A stretch of 64,000 nucleotides of DNA from Streptomyces noursei ATCC 11455. GTDB taxonomy: Bacteria; Actinomycetota; Actinomycetes; Streptomycetales; Streptomycetaceae. Positions within the stretch are counted from its first letter, which is position 1; every line of letters begins with the position of its first letter. The notes under the pieces are model-generated. The model worked only from the letters and a program-made list of their open reading frames with translations, did no database searches and had not been told where the DNA came from. The position numbers were made by a program, and so were the translations under genes. The stretch spans positions 6,200,001 through 6,264,000 of the forward strand of contig NZ_CP011533.1 in the NCBI RefSeq assembly GCF_001704275.1, given 5' to 3'. Below are positions 1 to 8,485 of this stretch, in pieces.

Positions 1-310
1 TCACCGGGACGCCGAAGAAGGTGAGCGGGACGAACAGCAGCGCGGCGAAGGGGGGATAGGTGTTGGGCAGCCGTGCGGAGGTGGCCACCATGTCGTAGAG
101 GTCCTTGCCGGCGCGGGCGGTCTCGCCCTCGGCGCGGTAGACCATCAGGTCCACCATCGAGACGTGCGCCAGCCGCTGTGCGATCCAGAAGGCGGTGAAG
201 GACACCAGGCAGGCCAGCGCCGCCGCGCACACCGGGTGGCGGCGGATCACGCCCGCGCCGGGGCGTGGGCCGCGAGGCTCGGTGGGCCGGTGTGGATCCA
301 GCGCGGTCAC
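1..310 (-). CDS. GT87/DUF2029-type membrane glycosyltransferase, N-terminal fragment
   Basis: The gene starts at a GTG at 310 on the minus strand and runs off the left edge; 103 codons are visible. A GGGGAG ribosome site sits about 9 nt upstream. After a short Pro/Arg-rich cytoplasmic tail there is one membrane helix (about residues 27-46), then a segment reading MVDLMVYRAEG, DLYD and LPNTYPPFAALLF. This is the typical first-loop signature of polyprenol-phosphate-mannose-dependent mannosyltransferases of the GT87/DUF2029 group, which act in the membrane on envelope glycans. The family call rests only on this N-terminal part. Acceptor and exact role cannot be seen. Confidence 0.75.
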   Translation of the reverse strand, partial: MTALDPHRPTEPRGPRPGAGVIRRHPVCAAALACLVSFTAFWIAQRLAHVSMVDLMVYRAEGETARAGKDLYDMVATSARLPNTYPPFAALLFVPLTFFGVPV

Positions 311-443
311 GGCGTACGGCTCCCCAGGGACGAATCGGGCACGGCCTGCCGACAGTACCTCGGGCCCCGCCGGAGGGCCCGAGGGGGCGCCGCGGCCCGA
401 AGGGCCTCGTCCAGGGGTGGTGGTCGGGCGACGGGAGGGCGAT

Positions 444-472
444 TTGGCAGAAGGCCGGGGGGTCCGTGTAAT
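444..472 (+). promoter_or_regulatory. Promoter of the tRNA-Ala gene
   Basis: A TTGGCA box (444-449), a 17-bp spacer and TGTAAT (467-472) give a good match to a housekeeping sigma-70 promoter. It lies about 55 bp before the mature tRNA, leaving room for a short 5' leader removed by RNase P. Confidence 0.5.
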
Positions 473-526
473 GTAGGCGATGCCGCAGCGGGGAGCCGGA
501 AGGAAACCGCAGCGGAGACAAGACCT

Positions 527-599
527 GGGGCTATAGCTCAGTTGGTAGAGCGCCTGCATGGCATGCAGGAGGTCAGGAGTTCAATTCTCCTTAGCTCCA
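527..599 (+). tRNA. tRNA-Ala (anticodon GGC)
   Basis: The 73 nt fold into a complete cloverleaf: 7-bp acceptor (GGGGCTA with TAGCTCC), D arm GCTC/GAGC, anticodon stem CCTGC/GCAGG with loop ATGGCAT, variable AGGTC, T arm AGGAG/CTCCT with TTCAATT, discriminator A. The loop gives anticodon GGC, reading GCC/GCU alanine codons; GCC is the dominant alanine codon at this G+C. CCA is not encoded. A strong hairpin follows 6 nt later. Confidence 0.97.
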
Positions 600-605
600 C
601 AGAAG

Positions 606-642
606 ACAGAGTGGGCCGTCCGTCAAGGGCGGCCCACTCTGT
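606..642 (+). terminator. Hairpin terminator after tRNA-Ala
   Basis: A 13-bp stem (606-618 with 630-642) closes an 11-nt loop directly after the tRNA, with a short T-containing tail. Confidence 0.8.
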
Positions 643-945
643 TGTGCGTTCCGGGGCGGCGGGTTCGCGGTGCGCAGATCTTCCTGGGTTGCCCTGATAT
701 TCGGTCAACAGCCTGTCTGATGTGGCCAGTTGAGTGCTCTCTTCGTGACTGGTTCTGTCCGTTCCTTGTGGTTCCTTGGGCTCTTCTTGGTGATCGCATG
801 ACCCTGACATGAACGGTTCACCGAAAGAGTGGCGAATCGCGTGAGCGTCACATCCGACGCATTCACCGCTGATGAGGTGTCGCGCACCGGCGCACCGGCG
901 CGGCGTCACCCCGCAGCGCACCGCATCGCCACAGCAGGGGGTTAC
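643..945. other. Intergenic region before the sedolisin gene
   Basis: About 300 bp without a convincing gene. The left two thirds are less G+C-rich than the surroundings. Visible structure: two 10-bp direct repeats GTTCCTTGKG at 761-780 and a short duplicated GCACCGGC near 885-900. No clear -35/-10 pair was found. The reading frame of the peptidase stays open back to 829, but that part lacks any signal-peptide character. Confidence 0.4.
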
Positions 946-2904
946 ATGAGAGCAAGCCGCACCAGATCACTGCGCGCCCGCGCGGGTCTGGCCTGGGCAG
1001 CGGCGCTGCCGCTGGTCGCCGGAGCGCTCGCGCTCGGTGCACCGGCCGCCGACGCCGCGGGCCACGACGGGGGTCGGCACGCACTGCAGGGCACCAAGCC
1101 GCGATGGGCCACCGAGCAGGCCGACCAGGGCTCCACCGCCGGTTCCACCGCGGTCAACGCCCGGGTCTACCTGGCCGGCCGGGACGCCAAGGGCCTCGCG
1201 GACTACGCCAAGGCCGTCGCCGACCCGCACTCCGCCGCGTACGGGAAGTACCTGAGCCCGGCCCAGGTGGGTGCCCGCTACGGTGCCACCCAGGACCAGA
1301 TAGCCAGGGTGACCGCCTGGCTGAAGAAGTCCGGCCTGACGGTCACCGGCACCACCGACCGCTACGTCACGGTCACCGGCGAGGCGGCAGCCGCCGAGCG
1401 GGCCTTCGCCACCGACCTGCACAACTACCGCAAGAACGGCCACACCTACCACGCGCCGTCGGCCACCGCCTCCGCGCCCGCGTCCGTCTCCGACGCGGTC
1501 CTGACGGTCACCGGCCTGGACAACGCGCCCCGGCTGGCCCGGCACCACTCCGCCGAACTGCCGCCGCCGTCCCCCGTCTTCCGCAACTCCGGGCCGTTCT
1601 CCACGTACTACGGGTCGCGGACCAACGAGAGCCTGCCGTCGGCCTACGGGGGCAAGGCGCCGTACGCGATCAAGGGCTACACCGGCAAGCAGCTGCGCGC
1701 CGCCTACGGGGCGAAGAAGTGGACCGGCAAGGGCGTCACCGTCGCGATCACCGACGCCTACGCCTCGCCGACCATCGCCAAGGACGCGGACACCTACGCC
1801 GCCCGTAACGGCGACCCCCGCTACCGCAAGGGTCAGCTCTCGCAGGTCCTGCCGAAGGGCTACACGCACATCGACGACTGCAAGGCGGCCGGCTGGTACG
1901 GCGAGGAGACCCTCGACGTCGAGGCCGTCCACGCGGTCGCCCCCGACGCGGGCATCGTCTACGTCGGCGCCGCCTCCTGCAACGACGACGACCTGATGGA
2001 CTCGCTCGGCAAGGTCGTCGACGGGCACCTGGCCGACATCGTCTCCAACTCCTGGGGCGACGTCGAGGCCAACGAGACCCCGGACGTGGCCGCCGCCTAC
2101 GACCAGCTCTTCCAGCGCGGCGCGGTCGAGGGCATCGGCTTCTACTTCTCCTCCGGCGACAACGGTGACGAGGTCGCCAACACCGGCACCAAGCAGGTCG
2201 ACACCCCCGCGAACTCCGCTTGGGTGACCGCGGTCGGCGGCACCTCCCTGGCCGTCGGCAAGGGCAACGGCTACCTGTGGGAGACCGGCTGGGGCACCCA
2301 GAAGGCGGTGCTCTCCAAGGACGGCAACGACTGGACCGACTTCCCCGGCGCCTTCAACGGTGGCGCGGGCGGCGGCACCAGCAAGGCCGTCGCGCAGCCC
2401 TTCTACCAGCGCGGGGTCGTCCCGGACGCGCTGGCCAAGGCCAACGGCGGCAACGCCATGCGCACCGTTCCGGACATTTCGGCGGTCGCCGACCCCAACA
2501 CCGGCTTCCTGGTCGGCCAGACCCAGACGCTGCCCAACGGCAAGCTCGGCTACGACGAGTACCGCATCGGCGGCACCTCGCTGGCCGCGCCGGTGATCGC
2601 GGGCGTCCAGGCGCTGGCCCAGCAGGCCCGGCACGGCGTCGCCATCGGCTTCGCCAACCCGGCCATCTACCAGCGCTACGGCACCGCCGCCTACCACGAC
2701 GTGACCGACCACCCGCTGGGTGCCGGCCGCGACCTGGCGGTCGTCCGGGTCGACTTCGCCAACGGCGTCGACGCGGCCAAGGGCACCATCACCTCGCTGC
2801 GCAGCCTCGGCAAGGACAGCTCCCTGCAGGCCACCGTCGGCTATGACGACGTCACCGGCGTCGGCAGCCCGGGTGCCGGATACGTGAGCTCCTACCGTCC
2901 CTGA
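946..2904 (+). CDS. Secreted S53 (sedolisin/kumamolisin-type) serine-carboxyl peptidase
   Basis: 652 residues. The ATG at 946 is chosen because it follows an AGGGGG ribosome site and starts a classical signal peptide: Arg-rich n-region, Ala/Leu h-region, cleavage near PAADAA around residue 38. A prokumamolisin-type activation domain follows (about 45-210), then the S53 catalytic domain. The expected Glu/Asp pair is E320 and D324 in EETLDVEA, SNSWGD is at 367-372, FSSGDNG follows, and the nucleophile is S545 in GGTSLAAP. The C-terminal DDVTGVGSPG fits the calcium site region. The protein is probably exported as a zymogen and acts at acidic pH. It is a single gene, closed by a strong hairpin. 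Confidence 0.9.
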   Translation: MRASRTRSLRARAGLAWAAALPLVAGALALGAPAADAAGHDGGRHALQGTKPRWATEQADQGSTAGSTAVNARVYLAGRDAKGLADYAKAVADPHSAAYGKYLSPAQVGARYGATQDQIARVTAWLKKSGLTVTGTTDRYVTVTGEAAAAERAFATDLHNYRKNGHTYHAPSATASAPASVSDAVLTVTGLDNAPRLARHHSAELPPPSPVFRNSGPFSTYYGSRTNESLPSAYGGKAPYAIKGYTGKQLRAAYGAKKWTGKGVTVAITDAYASPTIAKDADTYAARNGDPRYRKGQLSQVLPKGYTHIDDCKAAGWYGEETLDVEAVHAVAPDAGIVYVGAASCNDDDLMDSLGKVVDGHLADIVSNSWGDVEANETPDVAAAYDQLFQRGAVEGIGFYFSSGDNGDEVANTGTKQVDTPANSAWVTAVGGTSLAVGKGNGYLWETGWGTQKAVLSKDGNDWTDFPGAFNGGAGGGTSKAVAQPFYQRGVVPDALAKANGGNAMRTVPDISAVADPNTGFLVGQTQTLPNGKLGYDEYRIGGTSLAAPVIAGVQALAQQARHGVAIGFANPAIYQRYGTAAYHDVTDHPLGAGRDLAVVRVDFANGVDAAKGTITSLRSLGKDSSLQATVGYDDVTGVGSPGAGYVSSYRP

Positions 2905-2979
2905 CGCAGGGGCCCCGCCCCGCTCCTCCGCCACCCCGTGACCCTATGGGCGCGTCGGCGGGGGACGGGGAAAACGGGG

Positions 2980-3019
2980 CAGGGCCCGCGCCCGGGGCGA
3001 ATCCCGGGCGCGGGCCCTG
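2980..3019 (+). terminator. Strong hairpin terminator after the sedolisin gene
   Basis: A perfect 17-bp stem (2980-2996 with 3003-3019) with a 6-nt loop and no T tract, as is common in Streptomyces. Its right arm ends 12 bp before the -10 box of the leuS leader, so the -35 region of the leuS promoter lies inside the hairpin DNA. Confidence 0.8.
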
Positions 3020-3031
3020 TGTGCCCTGCGG

Positions 3032-3037
3032 TACTCT
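3032..3037 (+). promoter_or_regulatory. -10 box of the leuS leader transcript (leaderless leader peptide)
   Basis: TACTCT is followed by only 6 nt and then the ATG of the leader peptide, so transcription should start at or next to that ATG. No good -35 match is present at 17-18 bp. This spacing matches other leaderless starts in the window. Confidence 0.5.
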
Positions 3038-3043
3038 GGCGCC

Positions 3044-3082
3044 ATGTGTGCCGTACGCCTTCTGCTTAGCGGGCCGCGCTGA
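3044..3082 (+). CDS. leuS leader peptide (MCAVRLLLSGPR)
   Basis: A 12-residue frame with three successive leucine codons, CTT CTG CTT, ends in TGA at 3080. CTT is very rare in this genome, which otherwise uses CTG/CTC. The leader lies 145 bp before leuS and is followed by a hairpin and an intrinsic terminator. It is therefore the sensor of a ribosome-mediated attenuator: slow decoding at low charged tRNA-Leu would stall the ribosome on 3059-3067. The leuA leader in this window has the same CTT-rich run followed by AGC. Confidence 0.75.
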   Translation: MCAVRLLLSGPR

Positions 3083-3088
3083 TCAGTC

Positions 3089-3123
3089 CCGACCGGGCCC
3101 TTCGCTGTGGTCGCCCGGGTCGG
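3089..3123 (+). promoter_or_regulatory. Leader hairpin between leuS leader peptide and attenuator
   Basis: CCGACCGGGC (3089-3098) pairs with 3113-3123 with one bulged G. In addition, GCCGCGC at 3073-3079, overlapping the end of the leader frame, can pair with GCGCGGC at 3129-3135, just before the terminator. A ribosome stalled on the Leu codons would cover 3073-3079 and break that outer helix, so the leader can take ribosome-dependent alternative folds. Confidence 0.5.
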
Positions 3124-3137
3124 CATCGGCGCGGCTT

Positions 3138-3166
3138 CCCCTCCTGAGTGAGGGGCATTTTTGTTT
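3138..3166 (+). terminator. leuS attenuator (intrinsic terminator with U tract)
   Basis: CCCCTC (3138-3143), a 6-nt loop and GAGGGG (3150-3155) are followed by CATTTTTGTTT. A genuine U-tract terminator is unusual in this G+C-rich window. It lies upstream of leuS rather than at a 3' end, as expected for an attenuator. Confidence 0.75.
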
Positions 3167-3226
3167 CCGCAGAAACCGTGTCCGCAGCAGCCGCAGGCAG
3201 AGACGATCGATGGAGCTTTGAGGACG

Positions 3227-6124
3227 ATGAGCGAGACGACTACCGCTGCTGAGGTGGCAGCGCCGCACCGCTATACGGCCGCGCTGGCCGCTGACATCGA
3301 GGCACGCTGGCAGGACTTCTGGGAGGCGGAGGGGACCTACGAGGCCCCGAACCCGAACGGGGACCTGGGCGGCGACCCCGCGGCGGTTGCCCGCCCCAAG
3401 AAGTTCGTCATGGACATGTTCCCCTACCCCTCGGGTGCGGGACTGCACGTCGGCCACCCCCTGGGCTTCATCGCCACCGACGTCTACGCCCGCTACCACC
3501 GCATGACGGGCCACAACGTCCTGCACACCCTGGGCTTCGACGCCTTCGGCCTGCCCGCCGAGCAGTACGCCGTGCAGACCGGCACCCACCCGCGGGTCTC
3601 CACCGAGGCCAACATCGTCAACATGCGGCGCCAGCTGCGCCGCCTGGGCCTGGGCCACGACCAGCGCCGCTCGATCGAGACGATCGACCCGGCGTACTAC
3701 AAGTGGACCCAGTGGATCTTCCTGCAGATCTTCAACTCCTGGTACGACCCGGAGGCCGACAAGGCGCGGCCGATCGACACCCTGGTCGCCCAGTTCGAGG
3801 CCGGCGCCCGGCCCACCCCCGACGGCCGGCCCTGGGCCGAGCTGTCCGGCACCGAGCGGGCCGACGTCCTGGGCGAGTACCGCCTGGCGTACGCCTCGGA
3901 CGCCCCGGTCAACTGGTGCCCCGGACTGGGCACGGTGCTGGCCAACGAGGAGGTCACCGCCGAGGGCCGTTCCGAGCGCGGCAACTACCCGGTCTTCAAG
4001 GCCAAGCTGCGCCAGTGGAACATGCGCATCACGGCCTACGCGGACCGCCTGCTGCGCGACCTGGACGCGCTGGACTGGCCCGAGGCCATCAAGCTGCAGC
4101 AGCGCAACTGGATCGGCCGCTCCGAGGGCGCCCGCGTCGACTTCCCGGTGAGCGACTCCGACCGGATCACGGTCTTCACCACCCGCCAGGACACCCTGTT
4201 CGGCGCGACCTACATGGTCCTGGCCCCCGAGCACCCACTGATCGCCGGCTCCGACAACGGCACCGGCTCGATCGTTCCCGACGCCTGGCCCGAGGGCACC
4301 CACGACGTGTGGACCGGCGGCCACGCCACCCCCGCCGAGGCCGTCGCCGCCTACCGCAAGCAGGCCGCCGCCAAGTCGGACGTCGAGCGGCAGGCCGAGG
4401 CCAAGGACAAGACCGGCGTCTTCACCGGCGTGCACGCCACCAACCCGGTCAGCGGCGAGCGGATCCCGGTCTTCATCGCCGACTACGTCCTGATGGGCTA
4501 CGGCACCGGCGCGATCATGGCGGTCCCGGCCCACGACACCCGCGACTTCGCCTTCGCCCGCGCCTTCGAGCTGCCCATGCGCTGCGTCGTCGAGCCGAGC
4601 GACGGCCGCGGCACCGACACCACCACCTGGGACGACGCGTTCGCCTCGTACGAAGCGAAGCTGGTCAACTCGGCCGACGACACCATCTCGCTGGACGGCC
4701 TGGGCGTCACCGAGGCCAAGGCGAAGATCACCGAGTGGCTGACCGCCAACGGCATCGGCGAGGGCACCGTCAACTACCGGCTGCGCGACTGGCTGTTCAG
4801 CCGTCAGCGCTACTGGGGCGAGCCGTTCCCGATCGTCTACGACGAGGACGGTGTGGCGCACTCGCTGCCCGAGTCGATGCTGCCGCTGGAGCTGCCCGAG
4901 GTCGACGACTACTCGCCGCGCACCTTCGACCCGGACGACGCCGACACCCAGCCCGAGACCCCGCTGTCCCGTAATGAGGACTGGGTCAACGTCGAGCTGG
5001 ACCTGGGCGACGGCCGCGGGGTGCGGCGCTACCGGCGCGAGACCAACACCATGCCCAACTGGGCCGGTTCGTGCTGGTACGAGCTGCGCTACCTGGACCC
5101 GAACAACGGCGACGCGCTGGTCGACCCCACCGTCGAGCAGTACTGGATGGGCCCGCGCGAGGGCCAGCCGCACGGTGGCGTCGACCTGTACGTGGGCGGC
5201 GCCGAGCACGCGGTGCTGCACCTGCTGTACGCCCGCTTCTGGTCCAAGGTGCTGCACGACCTGGGGCACGTCTCCTCCGCCGAGCCGTTCCACAAGCTGT
5301 ACAACCAGGGCATGATCCAGGCGTACGTCTACCGGGACACCCGCGGCATCGCCGTCCCGGCGGCGGAGGTCGAGGAGCACGACGGCGGCGTCTTCTACTA
5401 CGAGGGCGGCAAGGTCTCCCGGCTGCTGGGCAAGATGGGCAAGTCCCTGAAGAACGCCGTCACGCCGGACGAGATCTGCGTCGAGTACGGCGCGGACACC
5501 CTGCGCCTGTACGAGATGGCGATGGGCCCGCTGGACGTCTCCCGGCCCTGGGACACCCGGGCCGTCGTCGGCCAGTACCGCCTGCTGCAGCGGCTGTGGC
5601 GCAACGTGGTGGACGAGGCGACCGGCGAGGTCACCGTCGTCGACGCCGAGCCGGACGAGGCCACCCTGCGGGCGCTGCACAAGGCGATCGACGGTGTCAC
5701 CCAGGACATGGCGAACCTGCGCTTCAACACCGCCATCGCCAAGATCACCGAGCTGAACAACCACCTGACCAAGGCCGGCGGCGCCGTTTCGCGGACCGTC
5801 GCGGAGCAGCTGGTGCTGCTGATCGCCCCGCTGGCACCGCACATCGCCGAGGAGCTGTGGCGCAGGCTGGGCCACACCGACACGATCGTCCACGCGGACT
5901 TCCCGGTGGCCGATCCCGCCTACGTCGTGGACGAGGCGGTGACCTGTGTCGTCCAGATCAAGGGCAAGGTCAAGGCCCGCCTGGAGGTCGCGCCGTCGAT
6001 CTCCGACGCGGACCTGGAGGCGGCCGCGCTGGCCGAGCCGGCGGTGGTCGCGGCGCTGGGCGGCGCGGGCGTCCGGAAGGTGATCGTCCGGGCACCGAAG
6101 CTGGTGAACATCGTCCCGGCGTGA
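3227..6124 (+). CDS. leuS: Leucyl-tRNA synthetase
   Basis: 965 residues, the normal bacterial length. It charges tRNA-Leu with leucine in the cytosol. Visible: class I signature HVGH at 74-77, the CP1 editing domain in the middle (T-rich and [12 protein letters not shown] segments), [11 protein letters not shown] before the catalytic return, a KMSKS variant KMGKS at 736-740, and an anticodon-binding C-terminal part. The ATG at 3227 is preceded by GGAG and GAGG motifs; the frame is open further up, but that part overlaps the terminator. The gene stands alone behind a leucine leader and attenuator, so its expression should rise when charged tRNA-Leu falls. Confidence 0.98.
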   Translation: MSETTTAAEVAAPHRYTAALAADIEARWQDFWEAEGTYEAPNPNGDLGGDPAAVARPKKFVMDMFPYPSGAGLHVGHPLGFIATDVYARYHRMTGHNVLHTLGFDAFGLPAEQYAVQTGTHPRVSTEANIVNMRRQLRRLGLGHDQRRSIETIDPAYYKWTQWIFLQIFNSWYDPEADKARPIDTLVAQFEAGARPTPDGRPWAELSGTERADVLGEYRLAYASDAPVNWCPGLGTVLANEEVTAEGRSERGNYPVFKAKLRQWNMRITAYADRLLRDLDALDWPEAIKLQQRNWIGRSEGARVDFPVSDSDRITVFTTRQDTLFGATYMVLAPEHPLIAGSDNGTGSIVPDAWPEGTHDVWTGGHATPAEAVAAYRKQAAAKSDVERQAEAKDKTGVFTGVHATNPVSGERIPVFIADYVLMGYGTGAIMAVPAHDTRDFAFARAFELPMRCVVEPSDGRGTDTTTWDDAFASYEAKLVNSADDTISLDGLGVTEAKAKITEWLTANGIGEGTVNYRLRDWLFSRQRYWGEPFPIVYDEDGVAHSLPESMLPLELPEVDDYSPRTFDPDDADTQPETPLSRNEDWVNVELDLGDGRGVRRYRRETNTMPNWAGSCWYELRYLDPNNGDALVDPTVEQYWMGPREGQPHGGVDLYVGGAEHAVLHLLYARFWSKVLHDLGHVSSAEPFHKLYNQGMIQAYVYRDTRGIAVPAAEVEEHDGGVFYYEGGKVSRLLGKMGKSLKNAVTPDEICVEYGADTLRLYEMAMGPLDVSRPWDTRAVVGQYRLLQRLWRNVVDEATGEVTVVDAEPDEATLRALHKAIDGVTQDMANLRFNTAIAKITELNNHLTKAGGAVSRTVAEQLVLLIAPLAPHIAEELWRRLGHTDTIVHADFPVADPAYVVDEAVTCVVQIKGKVKARLEVAPSISDADLEAAALAEPAVVAALGGAGVRKVIVRAPKLVNIVPA

Positions 6125-6310
6125 TCAGGCAGCACCCGGCCGGTCGGGTGAGGGGTGCCCCGCGCAGCCCCCACCCGGTCGCGGCCCTGACCGCAGGAAC
6201 GCACTGCAGTCGCCTCTGAACTGGCCTTCTGCGGGCCGGAGCGGTGGACGGGAGCGGTGTCCCGCGCGCGTATAGGTGGTTTCCCCTACGGGCAGGTTGG
6301 GGGTTCGTTT

Positions 6311-6336
6311 GGAACCCCTGGCCTGCCCGACGCGTT
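6311..6336 (+). promoter_or_regulatory. Possible ECF-sigma promoter
   Basis: GGAAC (6311-6315), a 17-bp spacer and CGTT (6333-6336) resemble the -35/-10 of extracytoplasmic-function sigma factors. It lies 62 bp before a membrane-anchored coiled-coil protein, a plausible envelope-stress target. It rests on short motifs only. Confidence 0.3.
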
Positions 6337-6397
6337 TACCGTGGAGGTACGGGCGCCGGCACAGAACCGGCGCCGCCGACACCTCAGGGGAGTGCCC

Positions 6398-7177
6398 ATG
6401 GAAGCCGCGGTCGCCATCTTCGGGTTGCTCTTCGTGCTGTTCGTCGTCGCCGGGGTGTTCCTCACGGTCAGGGCGGTCCAGGCAGCCAAGCGCGGGGTCG
6501 ACCGCAAGGTCGCCCAGGCCCGACGGACGGTCGAGGACACCACCCTGCGGGCCCGGCAGTTCACCCAGCCCGGAGTCGTCGGCGAACTGGCCCAACTGCG
6601 GCTCTCGCTGCGCACGTCCATGCGGGCCACCCAGGAGGTCCTGCGGTCCGGCTCCGCCGACGACGCCTCGCTCGACGAGGCGGTCCGGCTCTTCGAACGC
6701 CTCAGCGCGCACGGCCGGGAGCTGGACGACGACCTCCGCCGCCTAGAGAGCGAACCCAGCAAGGCCAGCATCGCGGACCGCCTCCCCGAGCTCCGGGAGC
6801 GGCTGGAGCGGATCACGCACTCCGCCGAGTCGCTGCGCTGGGCCGCCCGCGACCGGGCCCGCAAGTTCGCCGAAGACGATCTGGCCGCCCTGAGCGACCA
6901 GATCGACGTGGAGGCGGGGGCCTTGCGGCACTGGACGGACGCCCCGGTGGACCGGGAGCACGAGCGGGAGCAGACGGGGGCGCCGGGCGCGGGCGGGGCA
7001 CCTGGGGCCGGTCCGGGCGCGGGCGGGAAGGGGCATGCCCGGGGCCCGGTGGAGGACGAGGCGCCTGCGATCACCGCCCAGGATCCCCGCACCCGGCCGA
7101 CGTATCCGTGGGAGAAGAGCCCGCGACGGGAGCCGTCCCGTTGGGGGAAGGGCGGCGGTGGCGGGACAGCAGGGTAG
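6398..7177 (+). CDS. Membrane-anchored coiled-coil protein of unknown function
   Basis: 259 residues. The ATG at 6398 follows CAGGGGAG and begins an N-terminal membrane helix (about residues 4-24, EAAVAIFGLLFVLFVVAGVF). Residues 30-190 are charged, heptad-rich alpha helix. The last 70 residues are low-complexity Gly/Ala/Pro with a basic tail. This layout fits a cytoplasmic coiled coil tethered to the membrane by its N-terminus. I recognise it only as a conserved actinomycete hypothetical. It stands alone between leuS and degV, possibly behind an ECF-type promoter. Confidence 0.75.
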   Translation: MEAAVAIFGLLFVLFVVAGVFLTVRAVQAAKRGVDRKVAQARRTVEDTTLRARQFTQPGVVGELAQLRLSLRTSMRATQEVLRSGSADDASLDEAVRLFERLSAHGRELDDDLRRLESEPSKASIADRLPELRERLERITHSAESLRWAARDRARKFAEDDLAALSDQIDVEAGALRHWTDAPVDREHEREQTGAPGAGGAPGAGPGAGGKGHARGPVEDEAPAITAQDPRTRPTYPWEKSPRREPSRWGKGGGGGTAG

Positions 7178-7406
7178 GCGCTGGTTCGCCTTCCCCCGTG
7201 TGGCGCGGGACCTCAAGCCCCCCGGGCTGTGGCATCCCCGGTCCCCGCGCAGCGCCCATGCGATCAGCCAACTGCTGTGCGATCATTCCGTTTCGACTCT
7301 TTCCCCTTCCCGACAGGCCGTGACCTGGGCGGACTTGGCAGAGCCTTGGTACAACCTGGAAAATCTTGGGGAGGGGCCCGCACTGTCGGGCGCCTGCGTC
7401 CCCGAC

Positions 7407-7412
7407 TAACCT
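7407..7412 (+). promoter_or_regulatory. -10 box for a leaderless degV transcript
   Basis: TAACCT lies 7 nt before the degV ATG and no ribosome-binding site is present, so the mRNA should begin at the start codon. Confidence 0.5.
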
Positions 7413-7419
7413 CCCAGTC

Positions 7420-8265
7420 ATGTCCCGCCATGTCGCGATCGTCACCGATTCCACGGCCTACCTGCCGCGGGCGGCTGTCGCACGCCACCACATCACGGCC
7501 GTACCGCTGACCGTCGTCCTGGGGGACCAGGCCCTGGAAGAGGGCACCGAGATCTCCGCGAGATCGGTCGCCCAGGCGCTCCAGAAGCGCCGGCCCGTGA
7601 CCACCTCGCGGCCGAGCCCCGCCGTGTTCGCGGACACCTATCGGGCCATCGCGGAGGCCGGGGCGAGCGGCATCGTTTCCCTCCACCTCTCGTCGGAGTT
7701 CTCCGGCACCTACGACGCGGCGGTGCTGGCGGCCAAGAAGGCCCCGGTACCGGTACGGGTCGTGGACACCGGGATGGTGGCGATGGCCCTTGGGTTCTGC
7801 GCCCTCGCCGCCGCGGAGGCGGTGGAGGCCGGCGGGGACGTGGACGACGCGGTGGCCGCCGCGGAGAAGCGCGCCTCGGGCACCGCCGCCTACTTCTACG
7901 TCGACACCCTCGACTATCTGCGGCGCGGTGGCCGGATCGGCGCCGCGCAGGCGCTGCTCGGCTCCGCGCTCGCGGTCAAGCCGATCCTTCAACTCGACGA
8001 CGGGCGCATCGAACTGCTGGAGAAGGTCCGTACGGCCTCCAAGGCCATCGCGCGCCTGGAGGAGATCGCCGCGGAGCGGGCGGGGGACGGCCAGGTCGAC
8101 ATCGCGGTCCACCACCTCGCGGCGGCGGAGCGGGCGGACGCACTGGCCGAACGCCTCCGGGAACGGGTGCCGGGGCTGAACGAGCTGCACGTCAGCGAGG
8201 TCGGTGCGGTGATCGGCGCACACACCGGGCCGGGGCTGCTGGGGGTCGTGGTCTCGCCGCGATGA
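7420..8265 (+). CDS. DegV family fatty-acid-binding protein
   Basis: 281 residues. It starts VAIVTDSTAYLP and contains TSRPSPAVF and LHLSSEFSGTYDAA, the segments that line the fatty-acid pocket in DegV/FakB-type proteins. Such proteins bind one fatty acid and, in species with a FakA kinase, present it for phosphorylation. No fakA-like gene is in the window. The ATG at 7420 is favoured over an upstream GTG because homology begins there and a -10 box sits just before it. Confidence 0.88.
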   Translation: MSRHVAIVTDSTAYLPRAAVARHHITAVPLTVVLGDQALEEGTEISARSVAQALQKRRPVTTSRPSPAVFADTYRAIAEAGASGIVSLHLSSEFSGTYDAAVLAAKKAPVPVRVVDTGMVAMALGFCALAAAEAVEAGGDVDDAVAAAEKRASGTAAYFYVDTLDYLRRGGRIGAAQALLGSALAVKPILQLDDGRIELLEKVRTASKAIARLEEIAAERAGDGQVDIAVHHLAAAERADALAERLRERVPGLNELHVSEVGAVIGAHTGPGLLGVVVSPR

Positions 8266-8402
8266 ACTGCGATGAGCCACGGTGATCTGCGATGAGCCGT
8301 GGTGCGGCAGGTGGCGGCCGTGGGGTCGGCACCTGCCCGACCTCTGTGTGACGGCTGTTGCGGTGGTGACGACGCCGGGTTCCGGATGCCCGTGCGGGTG
8401 AC

Positions 8403-8420
8403 GGAGTTATCCACAACTCC
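8403..8420. promoter_or_regulatory. Inverted repeat and DnaA-box-like site upstream of comEA
   Basis: GGAGTT-ATCCAC-AACTCC is a perfect 6-6-6 inverted repeat, 66 bp before comEA. It also contains TTATCCACA (8407-8415), the exact classical DnaA box. A partial copy, TATCCACGG, follows at 8425-8433. It could be an operator or a DnaA site controlling comEA-comEC. Confidence 0.4.
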
Positions 8421-8485
8421 CCGGATATCCACGGGATGTGACGCAGATCGGCGGGATCCGCGCGAGGTGCCTACCGTCGAGGGCT

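Noticed and set aside
967..2934. A 655-codon minus-strand frame opposite the sedolisin gene
   Set aside because: Another antisense shadow; the plus strand has a signal peptide and the full S53 catalytic residues.
3161..3226. Start of leuS at an upstream TTG
   Set aside because: That start would lie inside the attenuator T tract and adds residues absent from LeuS proteins; ATG 3227 is better.
3020..3226. A T-box riboswitch for leuS
   Set aside because: No T-box sequence or specifier loop is visible; the leader has a translated Leu-codon peptide instead.
3083..5893. A 936-codon open frame on the minus strand opposite leuS
   Set aside because: It is the antisense shadow of leuS, caused by strong third-position G/C bias; its translation is Val/Leu/Gly/Asp-rich low complexity without any family motif.
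8407..8433. A replication origin at the DnaA-box-like site
   Set aside because: Only one full and one partial box are present; an origin would need many boxes, usually beside dnaA-dnaN.
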